Assembly (NCBI GenBank): GCA_046350115.1
Contig: JAXMAZ010000005.1
Location: 186,001-250,000, forward strand
Origin: JAXMAZ01 sp046350115
GTDB lineage: Bacteria; Planctomycetota; Planctomycetia; Gemmatales; Gemmataceae
DNA length: 64,000 nucleotides
Reading direction: 5' to 3'
The notes below the pieces were generated by a model. That model saw only the letters and a list, made by a program, of their open reading frames with translations, was not told the origin of the DNA and searched no databases. How positions within the stretch are numbered: the first letter of the stretch is position 1; the number at the start of each line of letters is the position of its first letter. Of the stretch, positions 25,056 through 33,206 are shown one piece after another. The position numbers and the translations under genes were made by a program.

Positions 25056-28037
25056 ATGTCCCCTGCCTGGTCGGTCGCCCTCCTCGCCGCCCTGCCCCTC
25101 CCCGCCGTCGCCCAAGAGAAGATCACCCGGGCCGACCTGAAACCCGGGCTGGTGTTCACCGCGACCGACGTCGTCGGCCGGGATAACCCGGCGTCCGTCT
25201 CCCGCATCGAGCCGACGGTCGGGCTGACCCTTGCTGCCAACGAAACCCCGCACCCCCGCCTCGTCAACGGCGCCTCAATGCAGTGGCAGGGGTACGTCAA
25301 CGTCCTCACACCGGGGACGTACCGGTTCGCCGCCACCCTGTACGGTACGGTCACGGTCACGGTCGGCGGAACGACGGCTTTGCAAGCGTTCGCCGACGCC
25401 CCGGCCGGCACGCGGGTCGCTGGGCCGGAGGTGACGCTGGCCGCCGGGTTCCAGCCGCTAACGGTGTCGTTCAGCCGCCGGTCGGACGCCGTCGCCGCCC
25501 GGCTCGACCTGTTCTGGCAGGGGCCGGGGTTCCGGTCCGAGCCGCTCCCGCCCCACCTGCTCGGTCACTCGCCGAAGCAGCGTCCCGCCACGTTCGCCGC
25601 CGACCGAGAGCGGGACCACGGCCGGTTCCTGTTTGAAGAACTGAGTTGCGGCCGGTGTCACAAGGCGAACGACAAAACGCTGATCGACCGCGGCGGTCCG
25701 TCACTCACGGACATCGCCCGGCGGGCGTACCCCGGGTGGCTGGACGCCTGGCTGGCCGACCCGCACGCGCTGCGGCCGGACACCACCATGCCGAAGCTGT
25801 TCGCCGACGACGCCGCGGGGAAGGCCGAGCGGTACGCGGTGGTGGCGTACCTGATGTCGCTCGGCGGGTCGGTGCCGGAGCAACGTCGGGAGACCGTCGG
25901 CGAGGCCGGGCGGTCGGTGGCCGCCGGGAAGAAGCTGTACCTGACCGCCGGGTGCGCCGTCTGCCACGGGGAGCAACTTACCCAGCGGACGCAGCGGAAG
26001 GCGAAGGACGACGAGGACGACAAGCCGCCGCTCGACCCGGCCGATTCGGCATACAGCCTCGGCACGACCGGCCCGGCCTCGCAATACCTGCTCGGGGCGC
26101 TCGGCAGCAAAACGTCGCCGGTGGCGCTGGCCCGGTATCTCCGCGACCCGCTGGCCGTCAACCCGCACGGGCGGATGCCGAACATGGTGCTGAAGGACGA
26201 CGAGGCCCGCCACCTGGCCCGCTACCTGTGCCAGCAGACCGACGACAAGCTGTCGAAGGCAATGCCTTCGGAGCCGGACATGAAGCTGCTCGCCTCGCTC
26301 GTCGATCGGGTGCGGGCGGCTGGCCGGCCGAAGGCCGAGCAATGGGCGGCGGTCGGCAAACACTTGTTCGAGGCGAAAGGGTGCGTCAACTGCCATGTGG
26401 CCGACAAGCAACAGGGGCCGGTGTTCAACTTCCGGGCGGACTGGGTGACGCTAAAAGCTCGGCCCACGTCCGGCTGTGTCGGCGAGCGTCCGGACGTGAC
26501 TAAGGTGCCGGTCTACAACCTGGGCGCGGGTCAGCGGGCCGCGCTGGCCGCCTTCCTCACGTCCGCCACGACGGACACCGGCTCGGCGGCCCCGGTGTAT
26601 CAGGCGAAAGTCGCGTTGCGGCGGTTCAACTGCCTCGCCTGCCACCAGCGGGACGGCGAGGGCGGCATTCCGGACGACCTCGCCGCCAAGATGAAGCTGC
26701 TCGAATCGGCCGAGAACGCGGACGACGTGGCCCCGCCGCGGCTCACTGGCGTCGGCCACAAGCTGCGGTCGTCGTGGGCCAAGAAGGTGCTGACCGAAGC
26801 GGCCCGCGGGCGGCCGTGGATGTCCCTGCGGATGCCGCAGTACGGGCCGGCAAACGTCGGCTTCCTGACCGACGCACTGCCGAAGCTGGAGGGGGCGGTC
26901 CCGGACGACACGGTGGCGAAACTGCCGCTAACCGCGACGAAGGTGGAGACGGGGCGGCTCCTCGCCGGGAAGGCGGGGCACGGGTGCGTGGCGTGTCACG
27001 ACATCAGCGGGGTGGTCGGCGGCGGCACCCGCGGCCCGGACTTGGCCCGCACCCACGAGCGGGTGCGGGCCGACTGGTACACCCGCTGGATGCACCAGCC
27101 GCAGCGGCTCGCCCCCGGCACCAAGATGCCGACCTACTTCGAGAACGGCAAGGCGATGCTCCGGACCGTCGCCGACGGGGACGCGGACGCCCACGTCGAC
27201 GCGCTGTGGGCGTACTTCACCCTCGGCCCCGGGCTGCCACTGCCGGCCGGCATGGACCCGCCCCGCGGGCTGGTCGTCGGCGTCGGGGCTAAGCCGACGG
27301 TGCTGCGGACGTTCATGCCGGACGGGGCCGGGACGAAGCCGATCGCGGTCGGCTACCCGGGCGGGGTGAACCTGGTGTTCGACGCCGCCCGGTGCCGGGT
27401 GAACGAGGCGTGGACGGGCAACTTCCTGGACGCCTCGCCGGTGTGGAACAACCGCGGCGGCAACCCGGCGAAGCTGCTCGGGCCGGTGTTCCTGACCCCG
27501 CCGTCGGGGTTCCCGTGGGCCGTCACGGCCGGCGACGAGCCGCCCGACTTCGCCAAGCAGGCGGACGACCCGGCGTTCGGCCGGCAGCTGCCGAACGACG
27601 CCTACTACGGCGGGCCGAAGCGGGTGCGGTTCGACGGGTACGAGCTGGACGCGGCCGGCTTCCCAACCTTCCGCTACGGGCTGACCGACGCCGCAGGGAA
27701 GCGGGTGTTGACGGTGAGCGACCGGCCGGAGCCGCGACCCGTGGGGGCGGCGGCCGGGCTGGGTCGGACGTTTACGCTGGAGCGGCCGGCCGGAGGTACT
27801 GCATGGCTGCTGATCGCCGAGGGGACCAAGGAGCCGCGGACGGTCGGCGGCAAGCTGGTGGTGCCGCACGGCGAGACGGCGACGGCGGTGCAGGCGTCGG
27901 CCGGCGACTGGCGGACGGTGCCGAAGGCGGGCGGCTGGTTCGTGCTGCTGCGGCTGTCGTCGGGTGTCGGGCGGGTGACGGTGACGACATGGGGCTTGCC
28001 GCGGGACGACGACGCGCTGGTGAATGGGTTGAGGTGA
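25056..28037 (+). CDS. Secreted PA14-domain pentahaem cytochrome c
   Basis: A 993-residue protein. A signal peptide (1-21, Pro-Ala-Val-Ala-Gln) is followed by a PA14-like beta domain (residues about 40-165, VNVLTPGTYRFAATLYG). Five c-type haem motifs follow: CGRCH (near 197), CAVCH (299), CVNCH (442), CLACH (525) and CVACH (643). A 300-residue beta-rich C-terminal domain without haem completes it. Covalent haem attachment means the mature part is periplasmic. It resembles planctomycete cytochrome-type proteins with unknown redox partners. The start at 25056 gives a clean signal peptide; an upstream TTG lies in repeat DNA. Confidence 0.85.
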   Translation: MSPAWSVALLAALPLPAVAQEKITRADLKPGLVFTATDVVGRDNPASVSRIEPTVGLTLAANETPHPRLVNGASMQWQGYVNVLTPGTYRFAATLYGTVTVTVGGTTALQAFADAPAGTRVAGPEVTLAAGFQPLTVSFSRRSDAVAARLDLFWQGPGFRSEPLPPHLLGHSPKQRPATFAADRERDHGRFLFEELSCGRCHKANDKTLIDRGGPSLTDIARRAYPGWLDAWLADPHALRPDTTMPKLFADDAAGKAERYAVVAYLMSLGGSVPEQRRETVGEAGRSVAAGKKLYLTAGCAVCHGEQLTQRTQRKAKDDEDDKPPLDPADSAYSLGTTGPASQYLLGALGSKTSPVALARYLRDPLAVNPHGRMPNMVLKDDEARHLARYLCQQTDDKLSKAMPSEPDMKLLASLVDRVRAAGRPKAEQWAAVGKHLFEAKGCVNCHVADKQQGPVFNFRADWVTLKARPTSGCVGERPDVTKVPVYNLGAGQRAALAAFLTSATTDTGSAAPVYQAKVALRRFNCLACHQRDGEGGIPDDLAAKMKLLESAENADDVAPPRLTGVGHKLRSSWAKKVLTEAARGRPWMSLRMPQYGPANVGFLTDALPKLEGAVPDDTVAKLPLTATKVETGRLLAGKAGHGCVACHDISGVVGGGTRGPDLARTHERVRADWYTRWMHQPQRLAPGTKMPTYFENGKAMLRTVADGDADAHVDALWAYFTLGPGLPLPAGMDPPRGLVVGVGAKPTVLRTFMPDGAGTKPIAVGYPGGVNLVFDAARCRVNEAWTGNFLDASPVWNNRGGNPAKLLGPVFLTPPSGFPWAVTAGDEPPDFAKQADDPAFGRQLPNDAYYGGPKRVRFDGYELDAAGFPTFRYGLTDAAGKRVLTVSDRPEPRPVGAAAGLGRTFTLERPAGGTAWLLIAEGTKEPRTVGGKLVVPHGETATAVQASAGDWRTVPKAGGWFVLLRLSSGVGRVTVTTWGLPRDDDALVNGLR

Positions 28038-28041
28038 TTTC

Positions 28042-28338
28042 GTAGGGTGCGTGGAGGCTTTGCGGAACGCACCGCGGTGACTTCAACGGTCGGTGCGATT
28101 GTGCCCGGTCGATGGTCGTCACCAGGGGAGGGCGAGGCTCCTGCCGAGCCGGGGAGCGCGTGGGCGGGCGCAATGTCCCCTATCCGGTGGTTGTTGCGGG
28201 TGTGGCTTCCGCCCGTTGCCACGCGCTCCCCGGCTCGGCAGGAGCCTCGCCCTCCCCTCGGGCTGCCGCGAGGATGACCGGGGCGGCTTGCCTCGGAAAG
28301 TCGGGCGGTGCGTTCCGCAAAGCCTCCACGCACCCTAC
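28042..28338. repeat. Nested palindrome, GTAGGGTGCGTGGAGGC family
   Basis: The outer arms (28042-28073 and 28306-28338) are GTAGGGTGCGTGGAGGC... and its reverse complement. The inner arms (about 28126-28161 and 28220-28258) are GGCGAGGCTCCTGCCGAGCC and its reverse complement. A diverged copy of the outer arms is at 57002-57112. It fills the 312-nt gap between two convergent genes; no gene is seen. Confidence 0.9.
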
Positions 28339-28349
28339 ACAGAGGCGCG

Positions 28350-29738
28350 TCACCGCTTGTACTGCCCCCGCAGTTGCCGCATCGCCTCGTCCACCAGCAT
28401 CTCCCCACTGCCGGCGGCCACCCGGGCGCTGATCACCTCGTAGTTCCCCTGCGGGTACGCCGGCCGGTCCGGCACGTACCCGACGCTGCCGTTGGCCAGG
28501 CTGGCGACCATCGTCTGCCGGAACGGGGAGCCGTGCTTCACCGCCAACCCCAGGGCGGTGAAAATCTCCCCCGGCAGGCCGACCCAGGCCAGGTCGTCGC
28601 CGAGCGAGATCACCTGCACCTCGGCCGGGAACGGCCGGCCCAGCCGGTCGGACACGTCCCGCACCTGGAACGCCTTCACCTGATCCAGAAACGCCGGGAC
28701 CGGCTTCACCTCGCCGACCACCTTGGCGATCACCTCCCGGGCCGCCGGCAGCTCGTCCGGGCTGACCGGGGCGGCCGGCAGCTCCAGGGCGGCGGTCGTC
28801 GCCCGCAGCGGGCCGTCGCTCGCTGGCTCCAGGTGGTCGAACGCCCGCAGCACCGCCGCCGCCAGCCGGGTGCCGATCCGGGCCGCCTCGACGGACCCCT
28901 TCTGCGGCATAGTGGAGTTCACGTTCAGGTGGTTCACGTCCCCGGAGCAGCCCATCGTGAACACTGTCACCAGCCCGTCGCCGACGGCGGCCTCCAGGCA
29001 CTTGCCCAGCCAGTACGGGTAGTCGGCCGAGAAGTACAGCCCGCCGACCGTGTCCAGGTGCATGCTGAAGTTCACATAACAGGCGATCGGCTTCTTGCCG
29101 TCCGCCGTCTGCACCAGCACCACCGGCACCGACGGGTCCACCGGGCCGGCCGGGCGGACGGTCTTCGGGTTCCGCTTGCCCGGGTTCCAGCCGACGGTGC
29201 CGTCGATCATGTGGAACCGGCGGTTGAAGGCGAGGCCGTCCTCCCGGCCGACCGCACGCAGCACCCGGGCCGGCACCCGGGCCTTGTCCGCGGCGGCGAC
29301 GGCGTCGGCGATCTTCGCTGGCAGCCCTTTCATGAAGTTGACCGCCAGCTCGTTCTGGCCGCCGAAGGCGTCGTCCCGCGGCTTGCCGCTGGTCAGCACC
29401 GGGCCGGTGTGGGAGTGGGTGGCGGAGATCATGACGTGGGCGGCCGGGATGCCGGTCCGTTTCTCCACCAGCCCGCGGGCTTCGGCCACCGACCCGGCGG
29501 TGGTGGCGATCAGGTCGAGGGCGACGAGGGCCACCCGGGTGCCGTCCTGCTCGAACACCACCGCCTTGGCGTGCAGCGGGTCGTGGGTGCCCTCGGCCCC
29601 GCGGGTGGCGTAGTACCCGGCCATCGGGGTGCCCGGCGGCGGGGTGATGTCCGCCTTCGCCGCCCCGGCAGTCAGCGGGCCGGCGAGCAGCGGCAGCGGC
29701 AGGGCGAGGAGGGCGGCGAGCGAAAGGGGAAGGCGCAT
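28350..29738 (-). CDS. Neutral/alkaline ceramidase-like secreted hydrolase
   Basis: A 462-residue protein with a signal peptide (1-19). It carries the N-terminal ceramidase-family pattern: AGAAKADITPPPGTPMAGYY, then a metal-binding block ISATHSHTGP and a later His in FSMHLDTVGGLYFSADYP. CSGDVNHLN follows the catalytic-type Gly-Cys-Ser-Gly. The family splits N-acyl sphingosine, but bacterial homologues in planctomycetes often have unknown amide substrates. The ATG at 29738 is chosen because the signal peptide begins there. It probably sits in an operon with the CoA-transferase gene 63 nt upstream. Confidence 0.82.
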   Translation of the reverse strand: MRLPLSLAALLALPLPLLAGPLTAGAAKADITPPPGTPMAGYYATRGAEGTHDPLHAKAVVFEQDGTRVALVALDLIATTAGSVAEARGLVEKRTGIPAAHVMISATHSHTGPVLTSGKPRDDAFGGQNELAVNFMKGLPAKIADAVAAADKARVPARVLRAVGREDGLAFNRRFHMIDGTVGWNPGKRNPKTVRPAGPVDPSVPVVLVQTADGKKPIACYVNFSMHLDTVGGLYFSADYPYWLGKCLEAAVGDGLVTVFTMGCSGDVNHLNVNSTMPQKGSVEAARIGTRLAAAVLRAFDHLEPASDGPLRATTAALELPAAPVSPDELPAAREVIAKVVGEVKPVPAFLDQVKAFQVRDVSDRLGRPFPAEVQVISLGDDLAWVGLPGEIFTALGLAVKHGSPFRQTMVASLANGSVGYVPDRPAYPQGNYEVISARVAAGSGEMLVDEAMRQLRGQYKR

Positions 29739-29801
29739 GGGTTGACACCGGCGGGGAGGAGGGCCGGTGCGAGTGTACCGCATCCGCCGGCCGGGGGAAG
29801 G

Positions 29802-31091
29802 CTACAGCACGTAGTGCCGGGTGCCCTTCACCCAGGCGGTCAGGTCGGGCCGGAAGTCCGGGTGGCTGATGCCGATCAAGAGGGCCGCCCGCTCCCGCAG
29901 GGTGCGGCCGTGCAGGTTCACCGCCCCGTACTCGGTGGCCACCCAGTGGACGTGCCCGCGGGTCGTCACCACCCCCGCCCCGGGGGCCAGCTCCGGCACG
30001 ATCCGGGAGACGGTCCCGCCCTTGGCCGTGCTCGGCAGGGCGATGATCGCCTTCCCGCCGCGGGACAGCGCGGCCCCGCGGATGAAGTCCATCTGCCCGC
30101 CGATCCCGCTGTACACCCGGTGGCCGAACGAGTCCGCGCACACCTGCCCGGTCAGGTCGATCTGGATGGCCGAGTTGATGGCCGTCACCTGGTCGTTCTT
30201 GCGGATCAGGGCGGTGTCGTTCGTCCGGTCGGCCGGGTGGAACTCGACCACCGGGTTGTCGTGGACGAAGTCAAACACCTTGCGGGTGCCGTTCACGAAG
30301 CTGGTGACGATCCGCCCGGGGTGGACCGCCTTGTGCCGGTTGGTGACCGCCCCGGACGCGTACAGGTCGACGATCCCGTCGGAGAACATCTCGGTGTGGA
30401 CGCCCAGGTCGAGCTTGCCGGTCAGTCGGGCGAGCACCGCGTCCGGGATGGCCCCGATGCCCATCTGCAGGCACGCCCCGTCCGGCACCAGGTCGGCCAC
30501 CAGCTCGCCGATCCGGGCGATCTCTGGGGTGGCCGGGTCGGCGGCGTGGTCCGGCAGCGGGCGGTCGGTCCGGCAGAACGCGGCCACCCGGTCCAGCCGG
30601 ACGGCCGTGTGCCCGTGGGTGCGGGGCATCCGCTCGTTGATCTCGGCCAGGATCACCGCGGCCGAGTCGGCCGCCGCCCGGGCGGCGTCGCAGGAAGTGC
30701 CGAGTGTGCACAGGCCGTGGCGGTCCGGCGGGGAGAGCTGCAGGACGGCCACGTCCAGCTTGAACGGGCCGGCGGTGAACAGACGGGGGACGTCGGACAG
30801 GAAGACGGGGACGAAGTCGGCCCGTCCCTCGGCCACCGCCTGCCGGAGCGGCCCGCCGGTGAACAGGGACACCGCCCGGAACTCGGCCTCCCGGCCGGGG
30901 GCGACGTAGGGGGCCGCCCCCTCGGTGTGCAGGTGGACCACCCGCACCCCGGCCAGGTCGCGGCGGCCGCTGAACGCCTCGACCAGCGGCAGCGGGGTGG
31001 CCGCCGCCCCATGAACGAACACCGTCGTCCCGCTCTGCAGGCGGGACACCACTTCGGCCGGGCTGACCGCCCGGGACTGCCAGTCGGACAT
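29802..31091 (-). CDS. Acetyl-CoA hydrolase/transferase family (4-hydroxybutyrate CoA-transferase-like)
   Basis: A 429-residue cytoplasmic enzyme with the two-domain CoA-transferase fold. The residues VHGAAATPLPLVEAF, a central MGIGAIPDAVLARL, and LGVHTEMFSDGIVDL (with the expected active-site Glu) are seen, then a C-terminal GGQMDFIRGAALSRGGKAII block. It moves CoA between acetyl-CoA and a carboxylate (4-hydroxybutyrate, butyrate) or hydrolyses acetyl-CoA. The ATG at 31091 follows a GGAGCC site. The upstream hairpin separates it from the ABM gene. Confidence 0.88.
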   Translation of the reverse strand: MSDWQSRAVSPAEVVSRLQSGTTVFVHGAAATPLPLVEAFSGRRDLAGVRVVHLHTEGAAPYVAPGREAEFRAVSLFTGGPLRQAVAEGRADFVPVFLSDVPRLFTAGPFKLDVAVLQLSPPDRHGLCTLGTSCDAARAAADSAAVILAEINERMPRTHGHTAVRLDRVAAFCRTDRPLPDHAADPATPEIARIGELVADLVPDGACLQMGIGAIPDAVLARLTGKLDLGVHTEMFSDGIVDLYASGAVTNRHKAVHPGRIVTSFVNGTRKVFDFVHDNPVVEFHPADRTNDTALIRKNDQVTAINSAIQIDLTGQVCADSFGHRVYSGIGGQMDFIRGAALSRGGKAIIALPSTAKGGTVSRIVPELAPGAGVVTTRGHVHWVATEYGAVNLHGRTLRERAALLIGISHPDFRPDLTAWVKGTRHYVL

Positions 31092-31114
31092 CGGAACGGC
31101 TCCGCGGGACGAAA

Positions 31115-31140
31115 ACGCCCGCCGGATCGCGGCGGGCGTC
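31115..31140 (-). terminator. Terminator-like hairpin
   Basis: Arms ACGCCCGCCG and CGGCGGGCGT flank GATC. It lies between the stop of the ABM gene and the start of the CoA transferase; read on the minus strand it is followed by TTTTCG, a short T-tract. Confidence 0.65.
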
Positions 31141-31166
31141 ACGCGGTCATGATACGGGCCGGCCGG

Positions 31167-31565
31167 TCAGTCCCCGATCACCACGTACACCTTGATCTCC
31201 GGCGGGCCGTCGAGCAGGTCGCCCATCGCGGCCAACAGCTTGGTGGTGTGGGCCGCTTTCAGGTGCGACGCCAGGGCGTCCGCGCTCTTCCACCGCTCGA
31301 ACAGCAGGTACTGCTCCGGGTGGTCGGCGTCCCGGTTCAGGTCGTAGGACTTGCACCCCGGCTCCTTCCGGGTGGCCTTCTGGCACTCGGCGAAGGCGGC
31401 CTCGAACTTCGCCTCCATCCCCGCTTTCACCTTCACGTTCACCACCGTGGTGAACGGCTTGTCCGGGTGCTTCAGCTTGGCCTTGATGGACGTGAGGATC
31501 GGGTTCTCCGGCGGCTGGGCCGGCAGCAGGGCGAGGGACAGCGACAGGGCCAGGGCGGTCAGCAT
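31167..31565 (-). CDS. Secreted ABM-domain (antibiotic biosynthesis monooxygenase fold) protein
   Basis: A 132-residue protein. A signal peptide (1-16, LALSLSLALLPA) is followed by one ABM dimeric alpha/beta barrel: TTVVNVKVKAGMEAKFEAAF, then KEPGCKSYDLNRDADHPEQYLLFERWKS, and a helix HLKAAHTTKLL. Family members are small cofactor-free oxygenases or haem-degrading enzymes. The presence of a signal peptide is unusual and places it in the periplasm. The enzyme activity is unassigned. Confidence 0.8.
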   Translation of the reverse strand: MLTALALSLSLALLPAQPPENPILTSIKAKLKHPDKPFTTVVNVKVKAGMEAKFEAAFAECQKATRKEPGCKSYDLNRDADHPEQYLLFERWKSADALASHLKAAHTTKLLAAMGDLLDGPPEIKVYVVIGD

Positions 31566-31630
31566 CGGTCGGCTCCGTGGAGGGAAGACTGCCCACCTGT
31601 TATACCGGGCGGGTGTTACACGGTCGCGTC

Positions 31631-31713
31631 CCGGGCGAGCCGGGGCGTCAGCCCCCGGGTGGAGTGGCAATCGCTGCCCGGACACCGGGGGCTGACGCCC
31701 CCGGCTCGCCCGG
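31631..31713. repeat. Palindrome, CCGGGCGAGCC family
   Basis: Arms of about 29 nt (31631-31660 and 31685-31713), CCGGGCGAGCCGGGGCGTCA and its reverse complement, flank a 24-nt core. It lies between the PQQ-propeller stop and the ABM gene start. Each arm also folds on itself. Confidence 0.85.
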
Positions 31714-31735
31714 ACCGCCGCGATGCGCACTGGCG

Positions 31736-33055
31736 TTACTCCTTGGCCAGCGAGAAGCAGGCGATCTCCTTGTCGTTGCGGACGAACACGCACTTGTCGG
31801 CGAACGCCGGGTGGCTCCACACGACCTTCCGGCCGAACGCCTCGTTCGTCCGGTCCACCAGGTGTGCCCGGCTGATCTCCTCATATCCCTGCGGGGTCAG
31901 CTTGGCGATGATCAGGTCGCCGGTCTCGGCGAACAGGAAGTACCGGTCGCCGTTCTTCACCAGGAAGGCGGTGCCGGACCCGGCCCCGCGGAAGTCGTCC
32001 TCCTTGTCCTCGCCGACGACCGGCTTGAACGTGCTCCACAGCCGCTTGCCGGTGGCCAACTCGACCGCCCGCAGTTGGCCCGGCTGGTCCACCCCGTAGA
32101 TCACCCCGTTGTCGACGAGCGGGGTGGCGTTCACCGGGTAGACGCCGGTCTTCTTGTCCCCCCGCCACAGCACGGCCGGGGCGCTGCCGGCCAGCTTGAT
32201 CGCCACCGCCTGGTTGCCGATCCCGCCGGCGAACAGGGTGTCCCCCTCCTGCCGGGGGGCGGCGATGCTCATGGCGTAGCTCGGCTCCAGCGGGACGGAC
32301 CACAGTCGTTTGCCGGTGGCCGGGTCCAGCCCGTTGATCGACTTGGCGTGCCAGATCACCACCTGCGGCTTGCCGCCCACCTCGATCAGGGTCGGCGGGC
32401 AGTACCCCGGCTCCGGGGCGGACAGCGCCTTCCACGCCTCCTTGCCGGTGTCCTTGTCGAACGCCACCGCCACCGACCCGTCCCCGCCGACCAGGCAGAT
32501 GAGCAGGTTGCGGTACACCAGCGGGTGGCCGCTGAACCCCCAGATCGGAGTCTTCGCCCCGTAGTCCGCCTTGAAGTCCTTCTTCCATGCCAGAGACCCG
32601 TTGTCGGCGTCCAGGCAGACCAGGTCGCCCATCGCCCCGAGGGCATACACCTTGCCGCCGCTGACCGTCGGGGTGCACCGCGGGCCGGCCGGGTAGCTCA
32701 CCTTGTACGGGCAATCGTACTCGTGCTTCCAGAGTTCCTTGCCGGTCTTGGCGTCCAGGCAGAGCACCCGCTCCTTGCCGGTGGACTCGGCCGCCTTGGC
32801 CGGGTTGTTGCCGGCGTCCCCGGCGGCGCGGGCGTAGTCGGTGACGTACACCTTGCCGGCGGCGACGGCCGGCCCGCTGTACCCGCCGTGGACCGGCACG
32901 CTCCACAGCTTCTTCGGCCCGCCGGCCGGGAAGGCGTCCAGGATGCCGGTCTCCGCCCACACCCCGTCGCGGTTCGGCCCCATCCACTGGGGCCAGTCGG
33001 CGGCGGTCGCCGGGGCGGAGAGCAGGAGCAGCGCGGGGAGCAAGGGGGCACGCAC
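31736..33055 (-). CDS. PQQ-like beta-propeller protein
   Basis: A 439-residue secreted protein with a GTG start and signal peptide (LLPALLLLSAPATAADWPQW). The blades repeat the pattern DAKTGKELWKHEYDCPYKVS, DADNGSLAWKKDFK, DKDTGKEAWKAL, DPATGKRLWSVPLEP and ATGKRLWSTFKP, the Trp-bearing docking motif of the PQQ/BamB-type propeller. No known active-site Glu/Asn set for PQQ is evident, so it is likely a scaffold or binding protein. GGAGGC lies before GTG 33055. A second such gene is at 57135-58340. Confidence 0.88.
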   Translation of the reverse strand: MRAPLLPALLLLSAPATAADWPQWMGPNRDGVWAETGILDAFPAGGPKKLWSVPVHGGYSGPAVAAGKVYVTDYARAAGDAGNNPAKAAESTGKERVLCLDAKTGKELWKHEYDCPYKVSYPAGPRCTPTVSGGKVYALGAMGDLVCLDADNGSLAWKKDFKADYGAKTPIWGFSGHPLVYRNLLICLVGGDGSVAVAFDKDTGKEAWKALSAPEPGYCPPTLIEVGGKPQVVIWHAKSINGLDPATGKRLWSVPLEPSYAMSIAAPRQEGDTLFAGGIGNQAVAIKLAGSAPAVLWRGDKKTGVYPVNATPLVDNGVIYGVDQPGQLRAVELATGKRLWSTFKPVVGEDKEDDFRGAGSGTAFLVKNGDRYFLFAETGDLIIAKLTPQGYEEISRAHLVDRTNEAFGRKVVWSHPAFADKCVFVRNDKEIACFSLAKE

Positions 33056-33142
33056 GGCAAAGCCTCCGGGGGTGACGGGGTGTCTGTGCGGGATACCGCC
33101 CGCCGGGGATTGGCTTACGCCGTATGTGGCGGGCGGACAACG

Positions 33143-33206
33143 ACTCACCAGCCCGACGCGCGAGCGAGGAGGCTTGAATCCTCGCTCGCGCGTCGGGCTG
33201 GTGAGT
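33143..33206. repeat. Perfect 28-bp palindrome, CAGCCCGACGCGC family, copy A
   Basis: Perfect arms ACTCACCAGCCCGACGCGCG... (33143-33170 and 33179-33206) with an 8-nt loop. The last base of the TAA stop of the fhcB gene is also the first base of an arm. The family recurs at 63881-63933. Confidence 0.9.
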
